Source of the DNA: Podaxis mareebaensis
Lineage: Eukaryota; Basidiomycota; Agaricomycetes; Agaricales; Agaricaceae
Direction: 5' to 3'
NCBI GenBank assembly: GCA_018524725.1
Contig: JAEUWP010000139.1
Coordinates: forward strand, 186,001 to 250,000
DNA length: 64,000 nucleotides
Both the position numbers and the translations under genes were made by a program. Below the pieces are notes generated by a model. It saw only the letters and a program-made list of their open reading frames with translations, was not told the origin of the DNA and ran no database searches. This document shows, piece after piece, positions 25,256 through 35,199 of the stretch; the first letter of the stretch is position 1; each line of letters starts with the position of its first letter.

Positions 25256-26801
25256 ATGCCTGATACACGACGGAGAAAATCAAAAACAACCTCATCCACG
25301 AAAACTAATGCCGACGCCTCCACTCCGAGTGGCAAATCCATTGGTGCACATGCCTCGCAGACTGTACGCACTCTCCTGCTCTCGGCTTTCAATGAGTTGA
25401 ATGAAACCGTGTCTACAGGTACTCAGGAAAAATGCTCTGCTAGTCTCTGCTGCAATCGCTGTGTTTATATTCTTGGTCATTTCTGCTTGGAATGGCAGCG
25501 GCAAGCTCTGGAGTTCAACGTTACCTGACACCCGGAAAGTAACTATGCTGGGCAATATGCATACATCACCCTTCTTCGTAGCAGACTTGCCGGGGAAAGG
25601 CAAAGGTCTGATAGCCTCGCGAAATATCAAGGTGTGTTTAGCTCAACGGCGCTCAGTTGCGGAAAGGCTGAGTTTCACCTTAGCAAGGCGAGCTCTTGTT
25701 ACGCGAGGAGCCGTTGTTTGTAGTCCCTCGTCAGAGTAAGTCATGCTGATTTTCATCTCGTTGCCGCCCCCTTGCGGAGAAGATCTATTAGTGGAGAGTC
25801 ACACTGATGATGGTTGCCTTCAGTCTCTTCGTCTCCGACTACACTTATCGGCGGGTTGCTGGCCAAACTCAGTAAAGAGGAGCGGGACGCGTTTTTTAAC
25901 CTCTCCTATGTCAATTTCCCCAAACACCTGGATCCAGATAAGCATCAGGATGAGGTTGCTCTTGCGATCTTCCAGACAAACGCAGTAGCGGCAGGCGATG
26001 GGGTTGGCATATTTCCCAGGATGGCGAGAATCAATCATGGTTGTTCGAGTGCCTTTAACGCCGTTTATACATGGCGGGAGAAGGAAAATGCCCTCTATGT
26101 CCATGCGCTTAAGAATATTAGTCAAGGACAAGTTCGTATTTTCCGATTTCCATGGGAAAAAAAAGAAGCACGAGGATTAACATTGCTACAGGAATTGCTC
26201 ACTAGTTACACAGATTCAAAGAGATCAAGACATCATCGCCGGTATGTGATGAGTTTCTCGCCTAATGTTAGACAGCGGGTGGCAGAATAATTTCGTGGAT
26301 TATTCAGAGCCTTCCTTGCGGAGCAGTATGGCTTTGAATGCCAGTGTAGCGTATGCTCATTACCAGAGGTAGAGTCTCGGGCTTCAGACGAAAGACTGGA
26401 GGCAATTTCAGAAGCGTACGAACGATTCGCCACATGGGGTGAAGGCCGCATCAATGGGGCCGAGGCGATCGCACAGGTACGGAAAATATGGGAGTTGGAG
26501 GATGAAGAAGGCTATTGGAGCGAACGTGGCAGACTTGCAGCCGATGCAGCTTGGGTGGCAGCCTCCCATTCAGAGTGAGCATTTTTCTCAGAAACTGTGG
26601 CACGTGAGGCTAAATCGGACTGATGGTAGTGCCGCTGCGACGCAAGAGTGGGCAGAGATCGCGGTGGAGTGGTTCTCGTACGAAGTGGGCTCCGATAGCG
26701 ACCTGGTGGCCGAGATGCGCGCGATTGCAGTGCAGCCTAGGGATCATCCTGCGTGGGCCACGCGCAAGCGGCTCAAAGTGGGGGGCCTGAGCCGTGCGTG
26801 A
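25256..26801 (+). CDS. Membrane-anchored SET-domain protein
   Basis: Exons: 25256-25363, 25419-25631, 25684-25735, 25824-26131, 26192-26241, 26308-26574 and 26630-26801, giving 389 residues. A basic, Ser-rich N-terminus precedes one hydrophobic helix at about residues 41-60 (LLVSAAIAVFIFLVIS). The SET domain follows: GKGKGLIASRNIK, RMARINHGC (about residue 190), NISQGQELLTSY joined across an intron, and a Cys-rich post-SET knot, FECQCSVC (about 254-261). SET enzymes methylate protein lysines using SAM; the NHGC and ELLTSY elements form the SAM and substrate pocket. The N-terminal anchor argues for a membrane location rather than chromatin, and the substrate is unknown. Similar open architectures (SMYD- or SET5-like) are frequent in Agaricomycetes. 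Confidence 0.82.
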
Positions 26802-27433
26802 TAGGTAAACCATGGGGATATATTTGGATTGGTAGATCAATGGTGTAAGAAAATGGAACGATATGGATCTGATCGCATACTGCTACAGTGTAAGACCAGA
26901 GAAAGCTATATGAGTGGGTCGCTCATGACAGGTGTCTAGCACCCGGTGCAGTGCGGGAGGGGAAGACAGGCAATGTGACAATGGTCATAGTGCTTATGCA
27001 GAAGGGCCGTATAGCGTGGGAGAATGGTGCCGTGGAATGTGATTCCGATTTTCTGAGAAAGTTTTATGTTCCGTAAGTAGAAAGAATGACTTGTGTACAT
27101 AGTGGATACCCGTAAGTGGTGTGTGGGAGGAGGAAATGCGTGAGAAGTGATCCGACAGGACCTCCGGGGCAAACAGCCGAGAGCAAAACACGACATCTGC
27201 GCTAACACCGAGTTCGCTGACATCTCTCTCAGCTACTTCTTCCATCATCTCTGCCGCTCTTCCTTTTTTTCTCTCCTCTCTAAAAAAACTCGCCACATCA
27301 AGCCTGCCATACATAGAGGCGAGCTGCAACTCCTCTTTCCTTTGGTATTTTCTCGTCCGCTTCTCTCTCAGCTATGTCAGTGTCCAATCGTACCACTTTT
27401 CAAGCTCTTCCGTTTGCCTTCCACTGGTCGGCA
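26802..27433. other. Promoter region of the P450 reductase gene
   Basis: From about 27220 to 27373 the plus strand is a long C/T-rich tract (TTCCTTTTTTTCTCTCCTC and similar), typical of strongly expressed fungal promoters and leaders. An in-frame ATG at 27374 lies 60 bases before the ATG I chose. No other gene is seen in this interval. Confidence 0.5.
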
Positions 27434-29796
27434 ATGTCATCCACCTCAACCTCTGATATCGTCATCCTCGCCCTGGGCGTCACCCTTGCCGCTGCCTACC
27501 TCTTCAGAGACCAGCTATTTGCAGCCTCAAAACCCAAGGCCGCCCCTCTAGCCTCTGCTGGTAACAAGACCGCAAATGGCAGTGGAAACCCAAGAGACTT
27601 CATTGCAAAGATGAAGGAGGGGGTGTGTATCATGCATTTCTTTCTCTTTTGTGTGTCGTGGCACTGACACGACATCATTTCCCAGAAAAAACGCCTCGTG
27701 ATATTCTACGGCTCGCAGACGGGTACTGCAGAGGAGTATGCTATTCGTCTGGCAAAGGAAGCCAAGTCGAAGTTTGGCCTTGCCTCGCTCGTCTGCGACC
27801 CCGAGGAGTACGATTTCGAGAACCTCGACCAGCTCCCTGAGGACTGCGTCGCTTTCTTTGTCATGGCTACTTATGGAGAGGGTGAACCCACCGATAACGC
27901 TGTTCAGCTCATGCAGAACCTCCAGGATGACTCGTTTGAGTTTTCCAATGGTGAACACAGACTCGATGGCCTCAAATACGTTGTGTTCGGTCTCGGTAAC
28001 AAGACCTATGAACACTACAACCTCATTGGCCGCACCGTTGACGCACTTCTCACCAAGATGGGCGCCAAGCGTATTGGAGAGCGCGGCGAAGGCGATGATG
28101 ATAAGAGCATGGAGGAAGATTATCTGGAATGGAAAGATGGCATGTGGGAGGCCTTTGCCGCTGAGTTGGGCGTCGAGGAGGGTCAGGGTGCTGATAGTGC
28201 CGATTTCGCGGTTTCCGAGCTCGAGTCACATCCCCCTGAGAAGGTCTATCTTGGTATGTGTCCAGCTTCAGTGGGCGTCAAGTTGAATGACTAACCAGTA
28301 TCAGGTGAATATTCGGCCCGTGCCTTGACTAAGACCAAGGGTATCCACGACGCCAAGAACCCCTTCCCGGCCCCTATTACCGAGGCTCGGGAACTCTTCC
28401 AATCGACCCGCGACCGCAATTGCGTCCACGTCGAACTCAATATTGAGGGATCTGGTATCACCTACCAGCATGGCGATCATCTCGGTGTTTGGCCTACCAA
28501 CGCGGAACTTGAAGTTGACCGCCTCCTGTGCGCGCTTGGCTTATACAACAAGCGTGACACTGTTATCGGCATCGAATCTTTGGACCCCGCCCTCGCCAAA
28601 GTCCCGTTCCCCGTTCCCACCACCTACGGCACTGTCCTCCGCCACTATATTGATATCAGCGCTGTTGCCGGTCGTCAGATTCTCGGATCCTTGTCCAAAT
28701 ATGCTCCCAATCCTGATGCTGAGGCCTTCTTGAAGAACCTCAACACCAACAAGGAGCTCTATCACAAGATCATCGCTGAAGGTTGCTTAAAACTCGGTGA
28801 AGTTCTTCAACTTGCCGCTGGAAACGACCTCTCTGCTGTCCCCACACCCGAAAACACGACCACCTGGGCCATTCCCTTCGATCTCATTGTTTCCGCCATC
28901 CCCCGTCTCCAACCTCGGTACTACTCCATCTCTTCCAGCCCTAAGCTCTACCCCAACTCGGTCCACGTCACCTGTGTCGTTCTCAAGTACCAGAACATTC
29001 CCAATGACAATGTCAGGCAGAAGTGGTGTTATGGTGTCAGCTCTAATTTCCTTCTTAACCTCAAGCATGCGGTCAACAACGAACCTGTTCCCTTCATCAA
29101 TGACGACGGTGTTGAATGTATCAGCGTACCCAAGTACCAGATCGAAGGTCCCCGTGGCGCGTACAAAATCGACAACGTATACAAGGCACCCGTTCACGTC
29201 AGGCGTTCGACCTTCCGTTTGCCAACAAATCCGAAGAGCCCGGTGATTATGGTTGGTCCTGGAACTGTAAGTTGTCGTAACGATGTTTTCTAGATCATGT
29301 TTCTGATGACATCATTCAGGGTGTCGCACCTTTCCGTGGTTTTGTCCAAGAACGTGTTGCACTCGCTCGTCGCTCCATTGAGAAGAATGGTCCTGACGCT
29401 CTCGAAGACTGGGGTCGCATTTCTTTGTTCTATGGCTGCCGTCGTGACAATGAAGACTTCCTCTACAAGGACGAGTGGCCGAAGTACATTGAAGAGTTGA
29501 AGGGTAAATTCCAGATGTACTGTGCCTTCTCTCGCCAGAACTACAAACCCGACGGAAGCAAGATCTACGTCCAGGATCTCATCTGGGAGCAACGGGAGCA
29601 CATCGCTGATGCTATCCTCAATGGCAAGGGCTACGTGTATATTTGCGGTGAGGCAAAGAACATGGCCAAGCAGGTTGAGGATGTTTTGGCGAGGATCTTG
29701 GGTGAGGCCAAGGGTGGATCTGCGGCTGTTGAGGGCCAGGCAGAAGTCAAGCTCCTTAAGGAACGCTCAAGACTTATGCTTGATGTTTGGAGTTGA
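27434..29796 (+). CDS. NADPH-cytochrome P450 reductase (CPR)
   Basis: ER-anchored diflavin enzyme that passes electrons from NADPH through FAD and FMN to cytochrome P450s and squalene epoxidase. Exons 27434-27622, 27686-28253, 28305-29266 and 29320-29796 give 731 residues, the usual length. In order: N-terminal membrane helix (IVILALGVTLAAAYLF); FMN domain starting with IFYGSQTGTAEEYA (about residue 69) and including ATYGEGEPTDNA and VFGLGNKTYEHY; connecting domain; FAD motif RYYSISSSP (about 457); NADPH-binding motif GPGTGVAPFRGF across the last intron (about 570); and the end LDVWS with the conserved C-terminal Trp. The start at 27434 gives a normal anchor. An in-frame ATG at 27374 would add 20 residues. 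Confidence 0.95.
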
Positions 29797-30095
29797 AGGG
29801 ATAATTCAATGTCGACGGTTGTTACGATTGTTATGCTTTCTTTTTTTCAGTGTAGACAAGTTACCCCATGGATTAGTTACCGCTTAATGGGCAACGCGGA
29901 CTGAGCGTCGTCGATGGTTGGGTTGTCTCAGCAGTCTCATACTTATAATCTTTATATTTGTTTATCACCTCTCAAATATATCCTGCATGGATTGCCACAG
30001 AGATGGGAAAAAAGGGTAGATATGACAGGGAAGGGCAGAGTCGGAAGAATCCGAAAAGGTGACCTGCCGAAGCGGGTACCTCTTCGTTCGTGTCC

Positions 30096-31439
30096 ATGTT
30101 GCCAGTGAGGGCAATCCTTTCTAGACGTCTCGTCACTCGTTCATATCCACTAACATGGACCAGACATAGCTCTAACCGACCTACAGACAATCAGGCACGT
30201 AATCTCCTAGACCAAGAGAAACCGGACAAGGACCTCCCGACGACTGAAAGCTCCATCCCTCTTGCACCACCGCATCCTTCCCAGCCTCGAGAACAATCGG
30301 AACCTCAACCATCATCGGCTGCTTCACCTTCATCCCCTGCTTCTTCCACGTCAACCTCAAAGTCTGAATCTACTTCCAATCAACCCGACTCTTGGAAAGA
30401 CCTCTCGGCGTACGATTTGGAAGTCGTCAAACAACGTATTCGGGAATGGACGGACCAGGCTGCTATCACGCTCCGAGAACGCGCGGATGACTTTACAGTC
30501 CAGACCAAGTCGACGTTTTCGCAGCTTGGTGCGCATTTGAACAAGATGACGGGATATGAGGAGATCGAGGCTTTGAAAAAGGGAGTCGTTGAGCAAGGTT
30601 CGTTTATTCAAATATGTCAGGGATTTCTACTCAAACGTCGTTTTATGAATTTTGTAGAGGAGAAAATCAAGTTGACTAGACAAGCCGCTAAACAAGCGAA
30701 GCTCGCATACGAACAAGCTGTTGTCCAACGCTCAAACTCACAACGCGAAGTCAACGAGCTTTTGCAGCGGAAATCCCTTTGGACGGATTCGGACGTTGGG
30801 AGGTTCACGACACTTGTTCGTCAGGATCATTTATATGAGCAGGAAGAGGCTCGAGCAAAGGCCGCGGTGGATGAAACGGAGGCTGCTGTCGAGCGAGAGT
30901 TTACGCAACTCATGAAGTCCATCTTGGCTAGGTATCATGAGGAGCAGGTGTGGTCTGATAAAATTCGGAGCGCGTCGACGTATGGGTCACTTGCTGCTCT
31001 GGGGCTCAACTTGATTGTGTTTATTTTGGCGATTGTCGTTGTGGAACCTTGGAAGAGGAGACGGTTGGCCCAGACATTTGAGGCCAAGATTGAGGAGTTG
31101 AGTGTGGAGAATGCGGCAAAGTTGGAGGGAAGTATGAAGGAGATTGGAGAGAAGTTTGTGGAACAGGAGAATTTGTTGTCGAAGCTCCTTGAGGAGATTG
31201 ATGGGTTAAAGGAGTTGAGGAAGGAAGCGGTGGATATGCAGAGGGCCGTTGAGGAGAAGGAGAAGGAGGATCAGGTGCCCCTCAAGCAAACCGTCGAGGT
31301 TCCTCTTCCTGCAGACAAAATCCCGCATATCTCGATTCCAGGTGTACCTGTGACTTTGCCGCAGCGGACATTCGAACTTGCAGCTGTCGGTCTTGGAGCG
31401 TTCGTGTTTGGTGTGATTGGTGCTATGTACCTTGATTAA
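30096..31439 (+). CDS. She9/Mdm33-like mitochondrial inner-membrane protein
   Basis: Family needed for normal mitochondrial shape and inner-membrane fission in yeast. Exons 30096-30597 and 30658-31439 give 427 residues. The N-terminus (MLPVRAILSRRLVTRSYPLT) is Arg-rich without acidic residues, as in a mitochondrial presequence. A Ser/Pro linker follows, then long coiled coils (about residues 110-270), a membrane helix at about 278-297 (LNLIVFILAIVVV), a second coiled coil, and a C-terminal helix (VGLGAFVFGVIGAMYL). The SWKDLSAYDLEVVKQRI element and coiled-coil/TM/coiled-coil order match She9/Mdm33. The single 60-base intron has no stop and is a multiple of three, so a retained form would carry 20 extra residues. 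Confidence 0.87.
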   Translation: MLPVRAILSRRLVTRSYPLTWTRHSSNRPTDNQARNLLDQEKPDKDLPTTESSIPLAPPHPSQPREQSEPQPSSAASPSSPASSTSTSKSESTSNQPDSWKDLSAYDLEVVKQRIREWTDQAAITLRERADDFTVQTKSTFSQLGAHLNKMTGYEEIEALKKGVVEQGSFIQICQGFLLKRRFMNFVEEKIKLTRQAAKQAKLAYEQAVVQRSNSQREVNELLQRKSLWTDSDVGRFTTLVRQDHLYEQEEARAKAAVDETEAAVEREFTQLMKSILARYHEEQVWSDKIRSASTYGSLAALGLNLIVFILAIVVVEPWKRRRLAQTFEAKIEELSVENAAKLEGSMKEIGEKFVEQENLLSKLLEEIDGLKELRKEAVDMQRAVEEKEKEDQVPLKQTVEVPLPADKIPHISIPGVPVTLPQRTFELAAVGLGAFVFGVIGAMYLD

Positions 31440-31525
31440 TCTACATTCTTGCGTACAATTACAGTTGCTTCCCCTACGAAGTCGTTAATATATAGACCAG
31501 TTTTACCGAAAGATTGGGATCCACG

Positions 31526-32852
31526 TCAGACATTGGTACTGCGATAGACTCTGCAATGCACTCTGGAAGCCACATGAATGAACCCTCAACGCAAATGCAT
31601 GAGTCGACTTACCGTTCAAAGAGAATCTCGCCTTCGTGGCCCGACATGGAACTTGCTCTCCATTCTTCAACATTCCATTTCTCCCATCCCCATCCGTCCT
31701 TAATCTTGAACATACGCTGTTAAATCGGTTTATACTTTAAGAGGTATGAACGTACCTCCGGCTTTTTGTGCGGTGCTAGAACAACCAGCCACCGAGCTTT
31801 GTAACTGAGCGTACAGAGTAATGTGAAGAGCGCGGAAGGGTTCTCTAGAAGATGCAGGGCGAAGGAACAGATGACCATTTCGATGCTGGTGTAGGGTTCC
31901 CGACGCGCGAGGACCTTGGACACATTCTGCCCTTGGTCATCGTCATTGCGTTCCTGACTCTGTTTCTGATCATTGAGCGGTGATGTAGGTTTGGGGTCCT
32001 GAAGTTTGGAAAGATCAGAAACAAAGGGAGGCAGCTCGCCTTCCGCAATATCGCTGAAGGAGAGGGGTGCGCAGGGAAGGGAGGTGCGGTCTTTGTACGC
32101 TACCGAAGTGAACTGGATGTAGTACGTGATCAGTTGGTAATTGTAACGGGATGAGAACCGGGTCAGCTTACTGGATCTGCGGCTATAACAAGCGGCGTTG
32201 GAAAGTCTGGTCCAAGAGGGATGATATATGATTGGTGTTTCTTTGTTAATGTGACCTGACTGATAGCGTTAAGGTCCCGATCTTGGGAGCTGGTGCCGTA
32301 CGTTCGTTTGCACGCATCTAACCATTCATGGAATGCGACCGTTACTTCGCCGCTTTGATATGTGTAGTCAGGGTTGGGGTTGTATGAGCGGTGATGTTGA
32401 AAGACGGGGCGGATGTGGAAGGGTTGATATCTTACCTGCCTGAGGTCGTAAATCAGTGTTCTGGAATTTGGTGGCGCGAGGAAAAGGGTAATGAGTGCGT
32501 ACCGCAAGCCATGTCGAATAAAAGAACGTTATTGGTATCTTCTCGTGAAGCGATTTCTGAGGCTTCTTTGGACCACCATCTGACACAAGATGAGGTATTC
32601 TATATGTTTCTCGCGGAAATAGGGACTTACTTGCTCAACCATGCAAAGATACACAGTCGTACACCAGGATAATGCGGATTACGGTACGTCGATCCGACTT
32701 TCTTGTAATACTGGTATTCATCAATTTCGCCTGTACAAACAGAGATACGGGGAATAAGGATGACGGACCTCAGCTACACCATACTCGCCATAGTTGTCCC
32801 GCATAGATGACGAAAGGTTGCCGGTGACGGTTGCACGATTACCACGGGACAT
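31526..32852 (-). CDS. SAM-dependent methyltransferase with a 4-base exon
   Basis: Exons: 32852-32769, 32710-32631, 32579-32503, 32439-32436, 32352-32172, 32112-31756, 31716-31613 and 31550-31526, giving 303 residues. The N-terminus (YGVAEYYKKVGSTYRNPHYP) leads into motif I, LLFDMACGSGEVTVAF; the second Gly and the Ser of GSG are encoded through the 4-base exon. Later motifs are YIIPLGPDFPTPLVIAADP, a switch to EMVICSFALHLL, then WLVVLAPHKKPE, and a Trp-rich tail ending in VYRSTNV. It is a Rossmann-fold class I enzyme; the substrate is unknown. The gene is convergent with She9 (86 bases between stops) and divergent from the HIT gene. At the seventh exon an AG twelve bases downstream would remove four residues. 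Confidence 0.8.
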
Positions 32853-33413
32853 TGTTGATTTTGCAATATGGTGCTGAAGGATCGCTTGGCGCCTAGGAAG
32901 TGTGGGGTAGAGATGGTCCAGGTATGTTTTGATGTATGGACCGGGGGAATGTGCGCGAACGAGGGAGGGGAGGAAGACGGAAAGATTGCGATCTGCTCGA
33001 TGGCTATCGCAGAAATGGACGTCAAATTGGTGGGTTCCCCTAATTTTTCCCATCAGGTCCTGGTACCCGAGAACAGGGTTAAGATAAGGAAGATGACGGG
33101 CTGGAAATAAATAGGGAATCAAGAGCGTATGCTAAACATGAATTCCAGCGCAAGCTTGGGGTCCAGAACGACGAGAAACCTCGGACAACTGCGCATATCT
33201 TGTGCACGTAGCCTGGTCGGATAGAGGCCACAAGCGCGGGTCAGCGAGTTGCCAAAATCAGGGACTGGGCCACAAGGGTCCCACGCTTTCCTGCTCAATG
33301 TCGCCCACTGTCTCTAAGTCCGCTTGCATTCCACCCGTGGTTTCCTTCCAGCTCGTATACATACACGGTCCGCGCCTCTAGAACCACAAATCAGTATCCC
33401 TGAACAGTTATAC
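32853..33413. other. Shared divergent promoter, methyltransferase and HIT genes
   Basis: A 560-base space between two start codons facing away from each other. No reading frame in it is credible, so it should contain both promoters. Confidence 0.5.
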
Positions 33414-34122
33414 ATGACTTCGTTTATTATCCAGTCGCACGTAGACCGGGACCCGGCGCCGTCGTGGAGCCAGGACGATACTTGTGCCTTTTGTCGGATT
33501 GTGCAGGGTGCTGCGCCTGCGGTCAAGTTGTATGAGGATGACGAGGTTGTGGCAATACTTGGTGTGTTTTTATGTTGATATGCTGTGGCCAGAGAGTATT
33601 GATGCAGGTGCGGGTGTAGATATTCTACCATTGAGGCCCGGACATACACTTGTGATACCCAAAAAGCATATTTCAAGACTGTCGGATCTACCACCGGAAT
33701 TGGCTGCAGCTGTTGGGGGAGCTGTTTCGAAGGTTGCACGTGCGTTGACTGAAGGTGAATGCTACTCGTTTATGGCCGAGAGGGCGGGACTGATGGTGGT
33801 GTTAGCCACAGGGAACACTGGGTTGAATGTCGTGTGCAATCAGGAGTATGCTCAGGCAGTCCCACATGTGAGTGCTTCGTCAATTGAGTAATTAATATGT
33901 AATTCTCATTGGATGCAGGTACACTATCATATTATACCTGCTCCCATCTTCGAATCTATGAGTGACAGTGCTACAAAGTCGAGAGGAAAGAAGGTATCGC
34001 CTTTGCAAAGTATTGCGCCTCTATCGAAAAGGGAGATGCACCAGAGAGAATTCGAGTCCCGGGAGGAACTGGATGAGGAGGAGGCGCGGGTGTTAGCAGA
34101 GAAAGTGCGGGCACGACTATGA
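33414..34122 (+). CDS. HIT-family nucleotide hydrolase/transferase
   Basis: Exons 33414-33561, 33620-33754, 33806-33867 and 33919-34122 give 182 residues. The histidine-triad signature is complete once introns are removed: PHVHYHIIP, with His115, His117 and His119. Upstream elements are also typical: CAFCRIVQG (possible zinc ligands), DILPLRPGHTLVIPKKH, and TGNTGLNVVCN. HIT proteins hydrolyse or transfer nucleoside monophosphates from AMP-amidates and dinucleotides. The C-terminal tail, rich in Glu and Arg (EFESREELDEEEARVL), probably forms a helix. Closest in plan to the HINT/Hnt1 branch, though a longer tail is present. It is 139 bases upstream of the Dpb3-like gene. Confidence 0.9.
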
Positions 34123-34207
34123 GCGCAACGGCGGGAAGTGGGCATTGGACTGGCGGACATGTTTCTTGTATTTATGCCATAATTCTGGCGCATTTATTCC
34201 ATAACAC

Positions 34208-34217
34208 GTCGCGTGAC
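34208..34217. promoter_or_regulatory. Imperfect palindrome GTCGCGTGAC upstream of the Dpb3-like gene
   Basis: It lies 45 bases before the ATG in a 139-base intergenic space. It differs by one base from the GTCACGTGAC core seen upstream of NUD1 and the YEA4-like gene. Evidence is similarity and position only. Confidence 0.3.
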
Positions 34218-34261
34218 TGTAATCAAACGCGTCCTGTCACACTCTATCATACATCCACACC

Positions 34262-35106
34262 ATGTCCGCTCAACGAGAACCGATGGAGACAGATGAACCC
34301 ATCCAAGAGGTCGAAGAAAATGAAGTTGAGGAGGAAGGGGTGAGGGAGGGGCCGCAGGAAGAGGAAGCAGAAGCAGAAGTCGAGGAGGAAGAGGCGGAAG
34401 GTGTGGAGGAGGAAGAGGAGGAAGAGGAGGAAGAAATTTCGCCGGACAATGATCAACTAACAGAAGAGTCTGCACCGGTGAAGAAGAAACCCCAACGGAA
34501 AGAAGCTGCTCCACTGAAGCGAGAGCCTGGGAAGTCGTTGCTTCCGTTCTCCAGGGTGCAGAAGATCATTAAGGCGGACAAGGTGTGCTGGCTTCCGCGA
34601 GCGGCGTTCCATATACTTATCACTGTGCAGGAGATACCAGTTATTGCAAGAGACGCTGTGTTCTTAGTTTCCCTTGCGACTGAGGCCTTTATTGCGGAAT
34701 TAGCGCAAGCTGCACAGAGAGTGGCAGAGAAGGAGAGGCGAACGACGGTGCAGCAGAAGGACATTGGTGTGTATTCTCTGGCACGCGTTTGTCCTTTGAC
34801 TCAAGGAAACGTAGCTGTTGTTGTACGAAAAGCAGACGAGTTCATGTTCCTTGAAGGTATGAATATCCGCCCACCATAAGTCCAATGACTCGATGTTCTT
34901 TAGATCTTATCCCGTGGATAAGCTCAGAACCAGAGAAGAAGCGCGGCAAACCAGTACCCCCAGCACCCGGCGTTAAGTCAAGCGGGCCCACCCTACTGGA
35001 TCAGTTTGTAGTGTCGAGCAAGGATAGAAAAGATGGAGAGGAGGGAATGGATGTAGTAATGAACGAGGACGGGACGATGTACGCCGTAGGCGAGACGAAT
35101 GATTAA
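34262..35106 (+). CDS. Dpb3/POLE4-like histone-fold protein
   Basis: Exons 34262-34582, 34631-34766, 34815-34856 and 34904-35106 give 233 residues. An extremely acidic N-terminus (Glu runs up to about residue 60) and a basic patch precede a CBF/NF-Y-type histone fold: LLPFSRVQKIIKADK joined to EIPVIARDAVFLVSLATEAF, then RTTVQQKDI and the last helix with EFMFLEDLIPWI. This pattern matches the small Dpb3/POLE4 subunit of DNA polymerase epsilon, also shared with CHRAC-type remodellers. The C-terminus is soluble and contains TLLDQFV, reminiscent of the PIP-like end seen in fungal members. An NF-YC-type assignment is less likely because of the QKDI/EFMFLED sequence. Confidence 0.83.
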
Positions 35107-35199
35107 CCTACCCACTACATCTCCGGTCCGGATATTCCGGGAGGATGATGGCATAAGTAATGTCACCCATCCTCACATGCACATCTCACCCTGTCCACC

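Noticed and set aside
34194..34514. Leu/Pro-rich minus-strand frame opposite the Dpb3-like gene
   Set aside because: It is the antisense of the poly-Glu region (GAG/GAA codons) and has no family features.
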